Source: Devosia sp. A16 (GTDB lineage: Bacteria; Pseudomonadota; Alphaproteobacteria; Rhizobiales; Devosiaceae). Taken from it: 64,000 nucleotides of DNA. Below, in pieces: positions 7,912 to 16,324 of this stretch. The position numbers and the translations under genes were made by a program. The stretch spans positions 3,883,501-3,947,500 of the forward strand of contig NZ_CP012945.1 of assembly GCF_001402915.1 (NCBI RefSeq), given 5' to 3'. The notes beneath the pieces are model-generated. The model ran no database searches, was not told the origin of the DNA, and worked only from the letters and a program-made list of their open reading frames with translations. Numbering within the stretch: position 1 is the first letter of the stretch; each line of letters opens with the position of its first letter.

Positions 7912-8706
7912 TCAGCCTTCCTTGGCCATCGACTTCTTGAACTGCGGCAGGTGCTTCTGCTGCGCTTCCAGCATGCGCTCGCGGTACTGGCCGTAGATGA
8001 TGTCGGTGTCGTGCAGCGTCACACCCGGGATGGTCGGCGATGCGAACACCGGCAGCTCGATGCCGCGGTCGGCGAGCTTCTGGGCGCTCTCGGCGAGCAG
8101 CTCATGCATCATCATCATGGCGAGCACGGTCGACGAACCGGCCACCGGACGCGACCAGCCCTTGATGTCGACAATCGCGTCTTCCACCGGCGAGCCGGTG
8201 TCGATCACGATATCGGCGGCGTGCGGCAGGCGCTTGCCCGACGAGTGCGTCGCCGGCTTGCCGGCGTTGGATTTCGCCGTGATGGCGATCACCGTCAGCC
8301 CACGGGCCTTGGCATAGAGCGCGGTGTCGATGCCCGAGGCGTTTGAGCCCGAGTGGCCGAAGATCACGATGGTGTCGCCGGCGTTGAGCGGCTGGTGGTC
8401 GAGGAACTTGTCGGCATAGTTCTCGGTGCGCTCGAGCCACAGCAGCTCACGCACGCCGCCGGCGCCCAGAATGTTGTGCCACATGACGCGTGGGTCGGTC
8501 AGCGGGTTGAAGCCGACATACGAGCCGTAGCGCGGGTAGGTTTCCTGCACCGGCAGCACCGAGTGGCCCGAACCGTAGAGATGCACCAGGCCCTTGTTGG
8601 CGAGGGTTTCGGCAATGGCGGACGAAGCCTTGTCGAAGGCGTCGGCATTCGCGGCGGCCGCCGCCTCGGCGATCTTCACGAGCTTGCTGATATACAGGGT
8701 GGACAT
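7912..8706 (-). CDS. Single SIS-domain sugar-phosphate protein (UPF0309-like)
   Basis: A 264-residue protein with one sugar isomerase (SIS) domain. The N-terminal substrate-loop segment VHLYGSGHS is at about residues 40-48, and the second phosphate-loop segment IFGHSGSNASG is near 115-125. Length and motifs fit the UPF0309 group rather than the two-domain GlmS or NagB-II type. Its position between the GntR regulator and nagA suggests it acts on the same amino-sugar phosphate, perhaps supplying the deaminase/isomerase or an etherase step, since no NagB is present here. That role is inference; only the fold is supported by the sequence. Confidence 0.82.
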   Translation of the reverse strand: MSTLYISKLVKIAEAAAAANADAFDKASSAIAETLANKGLVHLYGSGHSVLPVQETYPRYGSYVGFNPLTDPRVMWHNILGAGGVRELLWLERTENYADKFLDHQPLNAGDTIVIFGHSGSNASGIDTALYAKARGLTVIAITAKSNAGKPATHSSGKRLPHAADIVIDTGSPVEDAIVDIKGWSRPVAGSSTVLAMMMMHELLAESAQKLADRGIELPVFASPTIPGVTLHDTDIIYGQYRERMLEAQQKHLPQFKKSMAKEG

Positions 8707-8730
8707 AGGTTTGCCTTTCAGAACAAAGCG

Positions 8731-9482
8731 TTACACGTAGAGTGTGGAGCGGATCTCGTAGCGGTCCGCGCGCATGGTGGAGAGGGCGTATTCGAACGGC
8801 CCCTCGAGTCGTAGGCGATGCGTTCGACCTCGAAGGCCGGCGTGCCCGCCGTAAGCTGGATCAGTTCGGCATCGGCGGCCGCGACGCTGCCGACGCGGTA
8901 GACTTCCTTGGCCTTCACCGGAGTGATGCCGCAGCGCTCCTTCAGCCAGCCATAGAGTGACTGGACGTTCGCCGCGTCCTCCAGCAGCCCGGGCACCCGC
9001 GCCTCGGGCAGGTGGCTGGTCTGGATGCCGATCGGCATGCCGTTCCCGAGCCTGAGGCGCTTGAGCTGCACGACGGGGTCGCCGATGGCGATCTCCAGCG
9101 CATCGGCCATCTCTTCGTCCGCGACGACCCGGTGCGCTTCGATCAACCGGGTTCCGGCCTGCAGCGACAGCGTCTTCATTTCGTCGGTGAAGCTGGTGAG
9201 GCCGCGCACACCGGCGACCACAGTCGCCGAGCGCACGAACGTGCCGCGCCCATGTTCGCGCCGCAACAGCCCCGCCTCTTCGAGGTTGCGGAGCGCATGG
9301 CGCAGCGTGATGCGCGAAATGCCGAGCATCTCGCCAAGCCGATCCTCGTTGGGGATCTGCATGCCCGAGCTCCATTCGCCGCGCTCGATCAACTCGCGCA
9401 GCGCCATCTCGGCCTGATGCCACAGCGGCTCCGGCCGCCGCCGATCGGGCTTTATGAGACCGTTTGGTTCATCCATGCCCAT
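8731..9482 (-). CDS. GntR-family regulator with UTRA domain, frameshifted near the C-terminus
   Basis: The N-terminal winged helix (residues about 15-80, with LGISRITLRHALRNLEEAGLL) and the UTRA effector domain are intact up to IAYDSRG. There the frame breaks at a run of four C on the plus strand (8800-8803). The other frame continues as the expected family ending (PFEYALSTMRADRYEI, stop at 8731). Without correction the protein reads out of frame and stops at 8718. One missing base in a G-run explains it. The start overlaps the kinase stop. It probably senses an amino-sugar phosphate and represses this operon. Confidence 0.82.
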
Positions 9483-10347
9483 TCCTCCAGTTCGGCCCAT
9501 AGGCGCCGGCGAAAGCCGCACCCACCAGTCCCGCCTTGGGCCCGAACTGCCCGGGGCGGATATCGATTGCTCGCAAGTGTGGCGGCAGCTGTCGCTGCAG
9601 CGCCGGCAAAATGAGCGGCTTCAGCACATCGAGCGACGCAGCGACGCCGCCGGCAAGAATGATCGCCTGCGGCGCCAGCAGCGCCACCGCTCCCGCCAAG
9701 GCGCTGCCGAGGGCCTGCATCGACGGGGCCAGCGCATCGATCGCGGCGGCATCCTGAGCCCTTGCCGCCCGCACCAGGCTTGCGCCATCCGGCAGGCCAA
9801 TGCCTTGCGCGGCGGCATCGAGCGCTCGTCCGGATGCCTGCCGCTCCAACCAGCCGCTGACATCTTCGCCCGGGTCGTCGACATCCGCCACCGCCCAGCC
9901 GAACGAGCATGCCGCGCCGCCGGCGCCGGTCACGATCCGCCCGCCGGCCAGCACCGACGAGCCGATCCCGGTGCCGATGGCGAGGAGGATCGCATCCTCG
10001 AGGCCCACCGCCGCGCCGGCCGACGCTTCGGCCAGCAACGCCAGTTGCGCGTCGTTGCCGAGCCCGATCGAGACCTCGGGCAGCGCCGCGGCCAGGTCGA
10101 GCCCGTCGAGGTAGGGGAGGTTCGGCACCCAGCGGCACACTGTGCCTTGCGCCAGCCCGGGTATGCCGAGCCCAAGCCGGGTTGCGCCATGCTCGGCCAG
10201 TTGCCGGCGCAGCAGGGCGAGAAAATCATCGCGGCTCTGCGGCGCCGCCCATTCCCCCACCGCGGCCACCGCTTCTGGTTTGTCCGCTTCGGCGAGGCCG
10301 GCGCGGAAGCGGGTGCCGCCGAGATCGATGGCGAGGATCGCACTCAT
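9469..10347 (-). CDS. ROK-family sugar kinase lacking the usual zinc motif
   Basis: A 292-residue actin-fold kinase. The phosphate-1 loop IDLGGTRFRAG is at about residues 6-16, with GLGIPG, NLPYLDG and the catalytic-aspartate segment GLGNDAQLAL, then AIGTGIGSS; together these are typical of ROK glucokinase/NagK-type enzymes. The canonical cysteine cluster CxCGxxGCxE after GAGGAAC is replaced by a sequence without that pattern. In context it probably phosphorylates an imported amino sugar, making the substrate for NagA. It overlaps the upstream permease by four bases and the downstream regulator by about 14. Confidence 0.85.
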   Translation of the reverse strand: MSAILAIDLGGTRFRAGLAEADKPEAVAAVGEWAAPQSRDDFLALLRRQLAEHGATRLGLGIPGLAQGTVCRWVPNLPYLDGLDLAAALPEVSIGLGNDAQLALLAEASAGAAVGLEDAILLAIGTGIGSSVLAGGRIVTGAGGAACSFGWAVADVDDPGEDVSGWLERQASGRALDAAAQGIGLPDGASLVRAARAQDAAAIDALAPSMQALGSALAGAVALLAPQAIILAGGVAASLDVLKPLILPALQRQLPPHLRAIDIRPGQFGPKAGLVGAAFAGAYGPNWRNGHG

Positions 10348-11219
10348 CCCTTCACCCCCGAACTCACCACCGAGTCAACGAAGAAGCGCTGCAGGATCAC
10401 GAACAGCAGCACCGGCGGCAGCACCGCCAGCGTGGCGCCGGCCATCACCAGGCCGGTGTTCATGGCGCCGCGGTTGTAGCTGAGGAGCCGTGAGAGCGAG
10501 ATGACGATGGGGTACTGGTCGGCGCTGCCCTGCAGCACGGTCAGCGGCCAGAGGTAGCTGTTCCAGTGATAGACGAAGGCGAACAGCACCAACGCCGCGA
10601 TGGCCGGCATCACCGCCGGAGCGACGATCTGGAACAGCACGCGCAACTCCGATGCACCATCGACCCGCGCCGCTTCGATCAGTTCGTCCGGCACGCCCTT
10701 GATGAACTGGCGCATCAGAAAGATGCCGAAAGCATTGGCGAGGTTGGGAACGATCACCCCGGCGAGGCTGGCGTTCAGCCCCAGATAGCCGGTGATCCGG
10801 TAGAGCGGGATCAGGGTGACGATCGGCGGCAGGAACATCGTTGCGATCAGCAGGGCAAACAGCGCTTCCTTGTAGCGGAACTCGTACTTGGCGAAGGCGT
10901 AGCCGGCCATCAGGCTGGTGACGATGATGGCGATGGTCGTCACCAGGGCGATCACCGCCGAGTTGAGGAACGAGCGCCCGAGGCTCACCACCTCGGCCAC
11001 CTGCGTATAGGCGTCAAGGTTCGGCGCACCCGGCAGCCAGACCGGGGGCACCTGCATGGTCTCCTGCGGCGTCTTGAGGCTGGTGAGGATCATCCAGGCC
11101 AGCGGAAACGCGGCGATGACTGCCACCACGATGATGGCGAGGGCCAGCAAGGCGCTCGCCGGCGTGGCCTTGAAGCGCGGACCCTCGAGCGGGCGGCGGT
11201 CTGCTGCTGCGGTGCTCAT
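10344..11219 (-). CDS. Sugar ABC transporter permease, MalG-like
   Basis: A 291-residue inner-membrane subunit with six predicted membrane segments. The EAA loop is near residue 190 (LIEAARVDGASELR). The ATG at 11219 overlaps the stop of the MalF-like gene (ATGA), and its own stop overlaps the kinase start in the same way. A longer open frame reaches upstream to 12233 but only shadows the other permease. It pairs with the binding protein at 12273-13568. No ATPase gene is in this operon, so a shared ATPase encoded elsewhere is likely. Confidence 0.92.
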   Translation of the reverse strand: MSTAAADRRPLEGPRFKATPASALLALAIIVVAVIAAFPLAWMILTSLKTPQETMQVPPVWLPGAPNLDAYTQVAEVVSLGRSFLNSAVIALVTTIAIIVTSLMAGYAFAKYEFRYKEALFALLIATMFLPPIVTLIPLYRITGYLGLNASLAGVIVPNLANAFGIFLMRQFIKGVPDELIEAARVDGASELRVLFQIVAPAVMPAIAALVLFAFVYHWNSYLWPLTVLQGSADQYPIVISLSRLLSYNRGAMNTGLVMAGATLAVLPPVLLFVILQRFFVDSVVSSGVKG

Positions 11220-12112
11220 GCGGACTTCGCCTCCCGCGAACGGGCAAAGGCGAACAGCAGCGCGATCGCCACGATCAGCGCCAGCATCAGCGTCACCGCC
11301 ATGGCGGAGCCCAGTCCGCCCTGCGCGCGTTCGATGCCGACGCGACGGATATGATAGGTGAGCACATTGGTGGCATTCACCGGGCCGCCCTGGGTGATCA
11401 GCGCCACCGGCTCGAACACCTGCACGGCGTTGATGATGGCGATCACCGAAGAGAACAGCAGCGTGTTGCCGAGCAGCGGCAGGGTGATCGAGAAGAAGCG
11501 CTGGATCGGGTTGGCGCCGTCGATCCTGGCCGCTTCGTAGAGCGAATCCGGAATCTGCGTCAGCCCTGCGACCACCAGCACGGTGAAATAGCCCACCTGT
11601 TGCCAGACGTTGAGCAGGATGATCGAGAACAGCGCCGTCTGCGGCGCGCTCAGCCAGGTCTGCGGCGGGATGCCGACCCAGCCGAGGATCTGGTTCAGCG
11701 GCCCCTCGGTGGGCGAATAGAGTTTTGAGAATACCAGCGCCACCGCAATCATCGGCACCATGTAGGTGGAGAACAGCACGGTGCGCAGGAACACCCCGCC
11801 CGGCGCGATCTTCTGGTGCACCAGCAGACCCAGCAGCACCGACAACGGCAGGATGATCGCCACTGAGCCCACGGTATAGAGCGCCGTGTTGACCAGCGCC
11901 GCCTTGAAGTCGCGACCCACCGAATTGTTGGCGAAGATATCGATGAAGTTCTGCACGCCGACAAACGTCGCGGTCTCGAACCCGGTCTGCGTCGACCAGT
12001 TCTGAAAGCTCAGCCAGATGGTCAGCAGCATCGGAATGATGATGAAGACCGCCAGCAGCCCGGTCGCGGGCGCCAGCATCACGATCGCCGATCGGTGTTG
12101 GGTTGAAGTCAT
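11216..12112 (-). CDS. Sugar ABC transporter permease, MalF-like
   Basis: A 298-residue inner-membrane subunit. The first membrane segment covers about residues 10-32, the periplasmic loop carries FVGVQNFIDIF, and the EAA loop (YEAARIDGANPIQRF) is near residue 205. It forms the translocation pore with the 10344-11219 permease. A palindromic repeat of about 108 bp separates it from the binding-protein gene upstream, the usual place for a feature that lets binding protein be made in excess. Confidence 0.92.
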   Translation of the reverse strand: MTSTQHRSAIVMLAPATGLLAVFIIIPMLLTIWLSFQNWSTQTGFETATFVGVQNFIDIFANNSVGRDFKAALVNTALYTVGSVAIILPLSVLLGLLVHQKIAPGGVFLRTVLFSTYMVPMIAVALVFSKLYSPTEGPLNQILGWVGIPPQTWLSAPQTALFSIILLNVWQQVGYFTVLVVAGLTQIPDSLYEAARIDGANPIQRFFSITLPLLGNTLLFSSVIAIINAVQVFEPVALITQGGPVNATNVLTYHIRRVGIERAQGGLGSAMAVTLMLALIVAIALLFAFARSREAKSA

Positions 12113-12128
12113 GGACTATCCCATCCAC

Positions 12129-12236
12129 CGGTGTCACCCCGGCGAAAGCCGGGGCCCAACCTGAGATCTCTCCATATCCGTTACCGGTCGTGAAGTCTCG
12201 GAGATGGATCCCGGCCTCACGCTGGGATGACACCGT
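12129..12236. repeat. VTPAKAGAQ-type palindromic repeat in ABC operon
   Basis: Imperfect inverted repeat with outer arms CGGTGTCACCCCGGCGAAAG and CTGGGATGACACCG, and inner arms GAGATCTCTCC and GGAGATGGATC. It is the common proteobacterial element whose translation gives VTPAKAGAQ. A related copy is at 20181. It lies between the binding-protein gene and the permeases and can form an mRNA hairpin there. Confidence 0.65.
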
Positions 12237-12272
12237 GGGTTGTTGGTCAGTCGGGGCATGGCCCCGACATTC

Positions 12273-13568
12273 TTACTTCGCGTTGCGCTCGAGGATTTCG
12301 GCCGCGTCGGCTTGCGCCGTTGCCTGCGCATCGGCGGCCGAGAGCTGGCCGAACTGGATGGCCTCCAGCGTCTTCTGCAGAGATTCCGAGAACTCCTGGC
12401 CGCCCAGCACCACCGGGAACGGCTTCGCGTTCGCGAGCGTCTCGGTATAGCCCTTGAGGAAGCTGTCGGCAGCGAGCTTGTCGGCAAACGCCGCGCCATC
12501 CGAGGTGCGCGACGGCAGGATGCCCATCGACATCAGGATATCACCCATGGCGGAGGCGCCGTTCGGACCCGATTCCGGCCCGTTGAGCCAGTTGAGGAAG
12601 TCCCAGGCGGCGGCCTGTTCCTCGGCCGAGGCCTTGGCGTTGACCACGGTCATCCACGAATAGGAGATCGAGCGGGCAGTGTCGCCGGACGGTCCGACCG
12701 GGATCGGAGCCGTGGCGATATCGGCGAAATTGTCGCCCATGCCGGCCTTGAGCGCCGATTCCCACCAGTTCGCCATGATGATCATGCCGGTCTTGCCCGA
12801 GACGAAACTGTCAAGGAACGGCCCGGTGGTGTTGGCGTCGGCAGTGGCCATCGCCGGGTCGGAATAGCCCGACTTGATCAGCTTCTCGTAGAGCTCGAAG
12901 GTCTGCTTGGCGGCTTCGCTATCGAGCGTCGGCTTGCCGTCGACCACCAGGTCGCCGCCATTCGAGACCAGCAGCGACGAGAACGGGTGCAGCACGCCCG
13001 CTGCCCACGAGTTGATCAGCCCAAAGCCCTGCTGGCCCTTGGCCTTGTCGGTCAGCTTCTCGGCCGCGGCGAGGAATTCGTCCCAGGTCTTAGGCGCCTC
13101 GGTGATGCCCGCTTCCGCGAACAGCTTCTTGTTGTAGTTGAGCGCGTAGACGTCGATCTCGTTGGGAATGCCGTAGAGCACCCCACTGATCGAGGCCGCG
13201 CCGATCACGCCGGCCGGCCAGTTGGCCTTGGTGTCGGCCGCGATCGCATCGGGGACCGCTGCCACCAGCTGGTCCTTGGCGAGGTCCGGCAGCCATGCAT
13301 CGTAGATGCCGGCAATCGTCGCGCCGCCAGCGCCGCCGCCCGACGTGCGCAGCGTCGTCAACAGGTCGCCGAACGGAACGGCGCGAACGGTGATCTTGGT
13401 GTCCGGGTGGGCCTGGGTATAGGTCGCGGCGGCCGCCTCCAGCTTGGCCACCGTGTCCGGTGCCCAGTGGGTGAGGAACGACACATCCGCGGCCTGGACC
13501 AGCGCGGTGCTCGAAAGCAGGACCGCGACCGCCCCCGCGGAGCGCGTGAAAGCCTGGAACAGCTGCAT
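12273..13568 (-). CDS. Extracellular sugar-binding protein of ABC transporter
   Basis: A 431-residue family 1 solute-binding protein. A signal peptide is at residues 1-26 (charged start, hydrophobic core, ending LVQAA). The mature part has the type signature FLTHW...GDLLTTLRTSG and the conserved FVSGKTGMIIMANWW and WAAGVLHPF stretches. It captures a sugar, probably an amino sugar given nagA, kinase and SIS genes downstream, and delivers it to the two permeases. Shine-Dalgarno GGGAGAAA precedes the ATG. It is the first gene of the operon, read from the promoter at about 13625-13652. Confidence 0.92.
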   Translation of the reverse strand: MQLFQAFTRSAGAVAVLLSSTALVQAADVSFLTHWAPDTVAKLEAAAATYTQAHPDTKITVRAVPFGDLLTTLRTSGGGAGGATIAGIYDAWLPDLAKDQLVAAVPDAIAADTKANWPAGVIGAASISGVLYGIPNEIDVYALNYNKKLFAEAGITEAPKTWDEFLAAAEKLTDKAKGQQGFGLINSWAAGVLHPFSSLLVSNGGDLVVDGKPTLDSEAAKQTFELYEKLIKSGYSDPAMATADANTTGPFLDSFVSGKTGMIIMANWWESALKAGMGDNFADIATAPIPVGPSGDTARSISYSWMTVVNAKASAEEQAAAWDFLNWLNGPESGPNGASAMGDILMSMGILPSRTSDGAAFADKLAADSFLKGYTETLANAKPFPVVLGGQEFSESLQKTLEAIQFGQLSAADAQATAQADAAEILERNAK

Positions 13569-13624
13569 GTTGAATTTCTCCCTGTGCGCGCCAGCCGGAC
13601 TCCGTGCCCGTCTGACGCCAGAGA

Positions 13625-13652
13625 GTTATGACGTTATAACGACATTGGTCAA
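13625..13652 (-). promoter_or_regulatory. Promoter with internal palindrome for the amino-sugar operon
   Basis: On the minus strand, a -35-like TTGACC (13647-13652) is followed after 16 bases by a -10-like CATAAC (13625-13630), about 55 bases upstream of the binding-protein ATG. The spacer holds the perfect 8-bp palindrome GTTATAAC (13633-13640), and a wider GTTAT-N6-ATAAC inverted repeat spans 13625-13640. A repressor bound here would block polymerase directly; the operon's own GntR-family protein is the obvious candidate. Confidence 0.5.
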
Positions 13653-13806
13653 GAGGGAGTCCGGGGTGACCCACGGCCAGAGGGAACTGCGGCGCTCTGA
13701 GGGCCCAGCGGCTCGACCGGACGGAGTGGCGCATCGAGCTTTGCGTCAGGCCGCCGACACTCGAAGAACGACAGGCCGGACGGACCGGCCTGTCGCAGCG
13801 TCTCAC

Positions 13807-14346
13807 TCAGTCGGCAAGCAGGGAGTCGATATAGGCCTTCACCGCCGGATCGGTGGATTTGCTGATGGCGGCCAACGCCGCATCCCGCTCACCGACGGCC
13901 TCGTCGAGAGCTTGCTGGGCCTCGGCAAGGGCGATCCCCTCGGGGCTCGCGAGCGCTGCCGCCTGCTCCTCGGCCGTGAGCGTATCGAAATCCGGATAGG
14001 CCTCGTCAAACGCCGTCTGGGCATGGGTCACGGCCTGTTGCAGCTCGCCCGACTGCACCGCGGCGTCCAATGCGGCATAGGCGCGAATCTTGCCGACCAT
14101 CGACTTGTCGCTGGCATGCGCCAATCCTTGCTCCGACGCATGCGCCGCGTTGCCGCCACCGGCCTGCGAGGCGAGACTGCCATTGCCATTGCCATTGCCG
14201 TTGCCGCCGCCCGCATTCTCATGGGCGGATTCCGACTTGCCGGGGCTATCGGGACGGCCGCCGGCGACGGCGCCGCTCAGACTTCCTGCGACCATTGGCG
14301 CCAGGGCGAGCAGGCCGACAAGGGCGAATTTCGATAGAGCTTTCAT
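13807..14346 (-). CDS. Secreted or periplasmic hypothetical protein with Gly-Asn repeat
   Basis: 179 residues from the ATG at 14346, which begins a good signal peptide (MKALSKFALVGLLALAPMV, cleavage near residue 28). A low-complexity linker rich in Gly, Asn, Ser and Ala follows, including a GNGNGNGN run encoded by a six-base tandem repeat (14181-14204). The C-terminal 100 residues are acidic, alanine-rich and probably helical. No enzyme motif is seen and no family is recognised. It has its own transcription unit between the sugar operon and a small DUF6894 gene. Confidence 0.7.
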   Translation of the reverse strand: MKALSKFALVGLLALAPMVAGSLSGAVAGGRPDSPGKSESAHENAGGGNGNGNGNGSLASQAGGGNAAHASEQGLAHASDKSMVGKIRAYAALDAAVQSGELQQAVTHAQTAFDEAYPDFDTLTAEEQAAALASPEGIALAEAQQALDEAVGERDAALAAISKSTDPAVKAYIDSLLAD

Positions 14347-14597
14347 GATCGTGGCCTCTTTGATGGAGAATGCCCGTTCAGCGGGCGCCACGTGGGTAGC
14401 AAAGGCGCGCTGAGTTCCGGCTGAGGCGTCATGTCAGCCAAATCACAGGAACCGAAACACGGGTGGTGGATCGACATCCCTGCGGCCAATCAAGTTCGTA
14501 ACGGCAACCGACCTTCGCCGCCGCTCCGGAAGCGGTAGCGAAATCAGCGCGATAGGTCTGTCACGACGCCGTTTTGAGGGCTGGTCGTTGAGCTGTG

Positions 14598-14888
14598 TCA
14601 ATCGCCTTGCAGATGGCCCATTGGCTGCTGATCCGCAATGGACGGGTCGCTCAACGCTGGTCCCGCCGAGGTCTCGAAAAACAGACCGACGGTGAATGCC
14701 ACCCGCGCTCCCCGTCTCACCCTGACCTTCAGGTCCATCGAGGGGCCATCACCCGGTAGAAATTCCCGAGCCATCTCTGTCAGCGCAAGGACAGCCTGGA
14801 AGCGAGCGCGGCCATCGTTCGCGCACTCCAGGCCGGCGTCGTCACGCGTCCAGTGATCCCCCTCGAAAATGTCGAAGTAGTACCGCAT
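14598..14888 (-). CDS. DUF6894-like small protein
   Basis: A 96-residue protein starting MRYYFDIFEGDHWTRDDAG, the opening pattern of small rhizobial DUF6894 proteins (tyrosine/phenylalanine-rich start, acidic GxE segment, then a helical region with repeated alanines). The ATG at 14888 is chosen because that motif starts there; upstream in-frame sequence to 15086 is unlike the family. No signal peptide, no known function. The spaces on both sides (14347-14597 and 14889-15182) hold no gene that I can support. Confidence 0.6.
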   Translation of the reverse strand: MRYYFDIFEGDHWTRDDAGLECANDGRARFQAVLALTEMAREFLPGDGPSMDLKVRVRRGARVAFTVGLFFETSAGPALSDPSIADQQPMGHLQGD

Positions 14889-15182
14889 GTTACCTCTCCA
14901 GGACGATCTTAATACGCCGGTCTCGGAACTTGGTTGCACCCGTGCTTCGCGGCAGGCGCATCGGCTTGCAGTCGTGTCGAGCGGCATCTTCGCCTCGATG
15001 TTCGCAGGTCGGGGCAGAAGCGGAAGGACATAGGCCCGAGAGTGCAGCACCATGCTCAGAGGCCGGCACGGCGCCTGGGTGGGCAATTGTCATCGCTCTA
15101 TTGGGTGTCGCATGGTGGGGAGCCTGGCCCATATGACACCTCAACACAGTGGCGGCACGACCGGTACGCACACCCTCTCACT

Positions 15183-16148
15183 TTATGCGCCGCCATAGCC
15201 GCCGACGATCGGCAGAATCTCGCCGGTGATGTAGCTCGACATCTGCGGGCTGGCGAGAAAGACATAGGCTGGCGCGATTTCCTCCGGTTGCGCCGGGCGC
15301 TTCATTGGCACCTTCGAACCGAACTTGCTGACGTCGTCGGCCTCCTTGTCCGAGGGATTGAGTGGGGTCCACACCGGTCCTGGCGCAACGCAGTTGACCC
15401 GAATATGCCGCTTCAACAGTTGACCCGCCAGCGATCGGGTGAAGGCGTGGATGCCGCCCTTGGTCATGGAATAATCCAATAGTGCCGGGCTGCCCTCGAT
15501 GCCGGTGACCGAGCCGGTGTTGATGATGGCTGAACCTGGCTTCATCACCCGCGCTGCGGCCTGCGCCATGAAGAAATAGCCGTAGAGGTTAGTCTTCAAC
15601 GTTTCGTCGAAATGCTCTTCGCTCAGGTCCTCGATGCGCTTGGTGTGGACCTGAAAAGCAGCGTTGTTGACCAGGACGTCGAGATGGCCGAAAGCGGCGA
15701 TCGTCTGCTCGACCGCGGCTTCGCAGAAGCTGCGGCTGCGCACATCTCCCTTGATCACGATAGCGCTGCGGCCTTCATTTTCGACAGCGGCCTTGGTCTC
15801 CGTCGCGTCTCGGTCTTCCGAGAGGTGCGCAATCGCCACGTCGGCGCCCTCACGAGCAAATAGCACCGCAACCGCCCGACCGATGCCGGAGTCGCCGCCG
15901 GTGATCAACGCTACCTTTCCAGCGAGCTTCTTCGAGCCAAGATAGAACGGCGCGTCATATAGCGGAGCGGGGTCCAGCTTGAACTCCGCGCCGGGCTTGG
16001 ATTGATGCTGCTTGGGAAATGGCGGCTCGGGATAGCGGCGGGCACCCGCCTGCATGGCCACCTCGCGCTTTTTGGGAGTAGCGGCGTCGGCCGCAGCGAC
16101 CTCCGCCTGGATTTCCCGCTGTCGCCCAACCGTGGGTTTGGATGCCAT
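15183..16148 (-). CDS. SDR-family oxidoreductase, YghA/Gsp39-like
   Basis: A 321-residue classical-type short-chain dehydrogenase with an N-terminal extension of about 65 residues. The extension has the PEPPFPKQHQ segment found in the general-stress-protein-39/YghA group. The NAD(P) motif TGGDSGIGRA, then NNAA, then catalytic Tyr/Lys in YSMTKGG and a serine before it are all visible. The ATG at 16148 follows a good ribosome site (AAGGAGAT). Members often accompany stress and desiccation genes. The substrate is unknown. Confidence 0.88.
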   Translation of the reverse strand: MASKPTVGRQREIQAEVAAADAATPKKREVAMQAGARRYPEPPFPKQHQSKPGAEFKLDPAPLYDAPFYLGSKKLAGKVALITGGDSGIGRAVAVLFAREGADVAIAHLSEDRDATETKAAVENEGRSAIVIKGDVRSRSFCEAAVEQTIAAFGHLDVLVNNAAFQVHTKRIEDLSEEHFDETLKTNLYGYFFMAQAAARVMKPGSAIINTGSVTGIEGSPALLDYSMTKGGIHAFTRSLAGQLLKRHIRVNCVAPGPVWTPLNPSDKEADDVSKFGSKVPMKRPAQPEEIAPAYVFLASPQMSSYITGEILPIVGGYGGA

Positions 16149-16324
16149 TGTGATCTCCTTGATGCTGATGGCCTCAACTTCGGCGAGTGGGGCAAGGTTG
16201 CGCCCGGCACGAACCTGACGTCTTCGCGTCAGTGCGCCGGTGCTTACCGGCAATTCGCGCTGTGCTGATTGGTCAACGCTGGGAGCCGCATCCAAATCCG
16301 GTCAGGGACGTTATCGATGCCACC

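Noticed and set aside
8718-8730. Taking the stop at 8718 as the genuine GntR end
   Set aside because: The last 25 residues in that frame are Pro/Thr/Arg-rich and unlike UTRA; the expected ending continues in the neighbouring frame to 8731.
10344-12233. Single 629-residue fusion of two permeases
   Set aside because: The first half of that frame is a shadow of the other permease; the two real genes overlap by four bases in different frames.
14181-14204. Short tandem repeats considered as a CRISPR-like array
   Set aside because: Six-base units without spacers, inside a coding sequence; a Gly-Asn linker.
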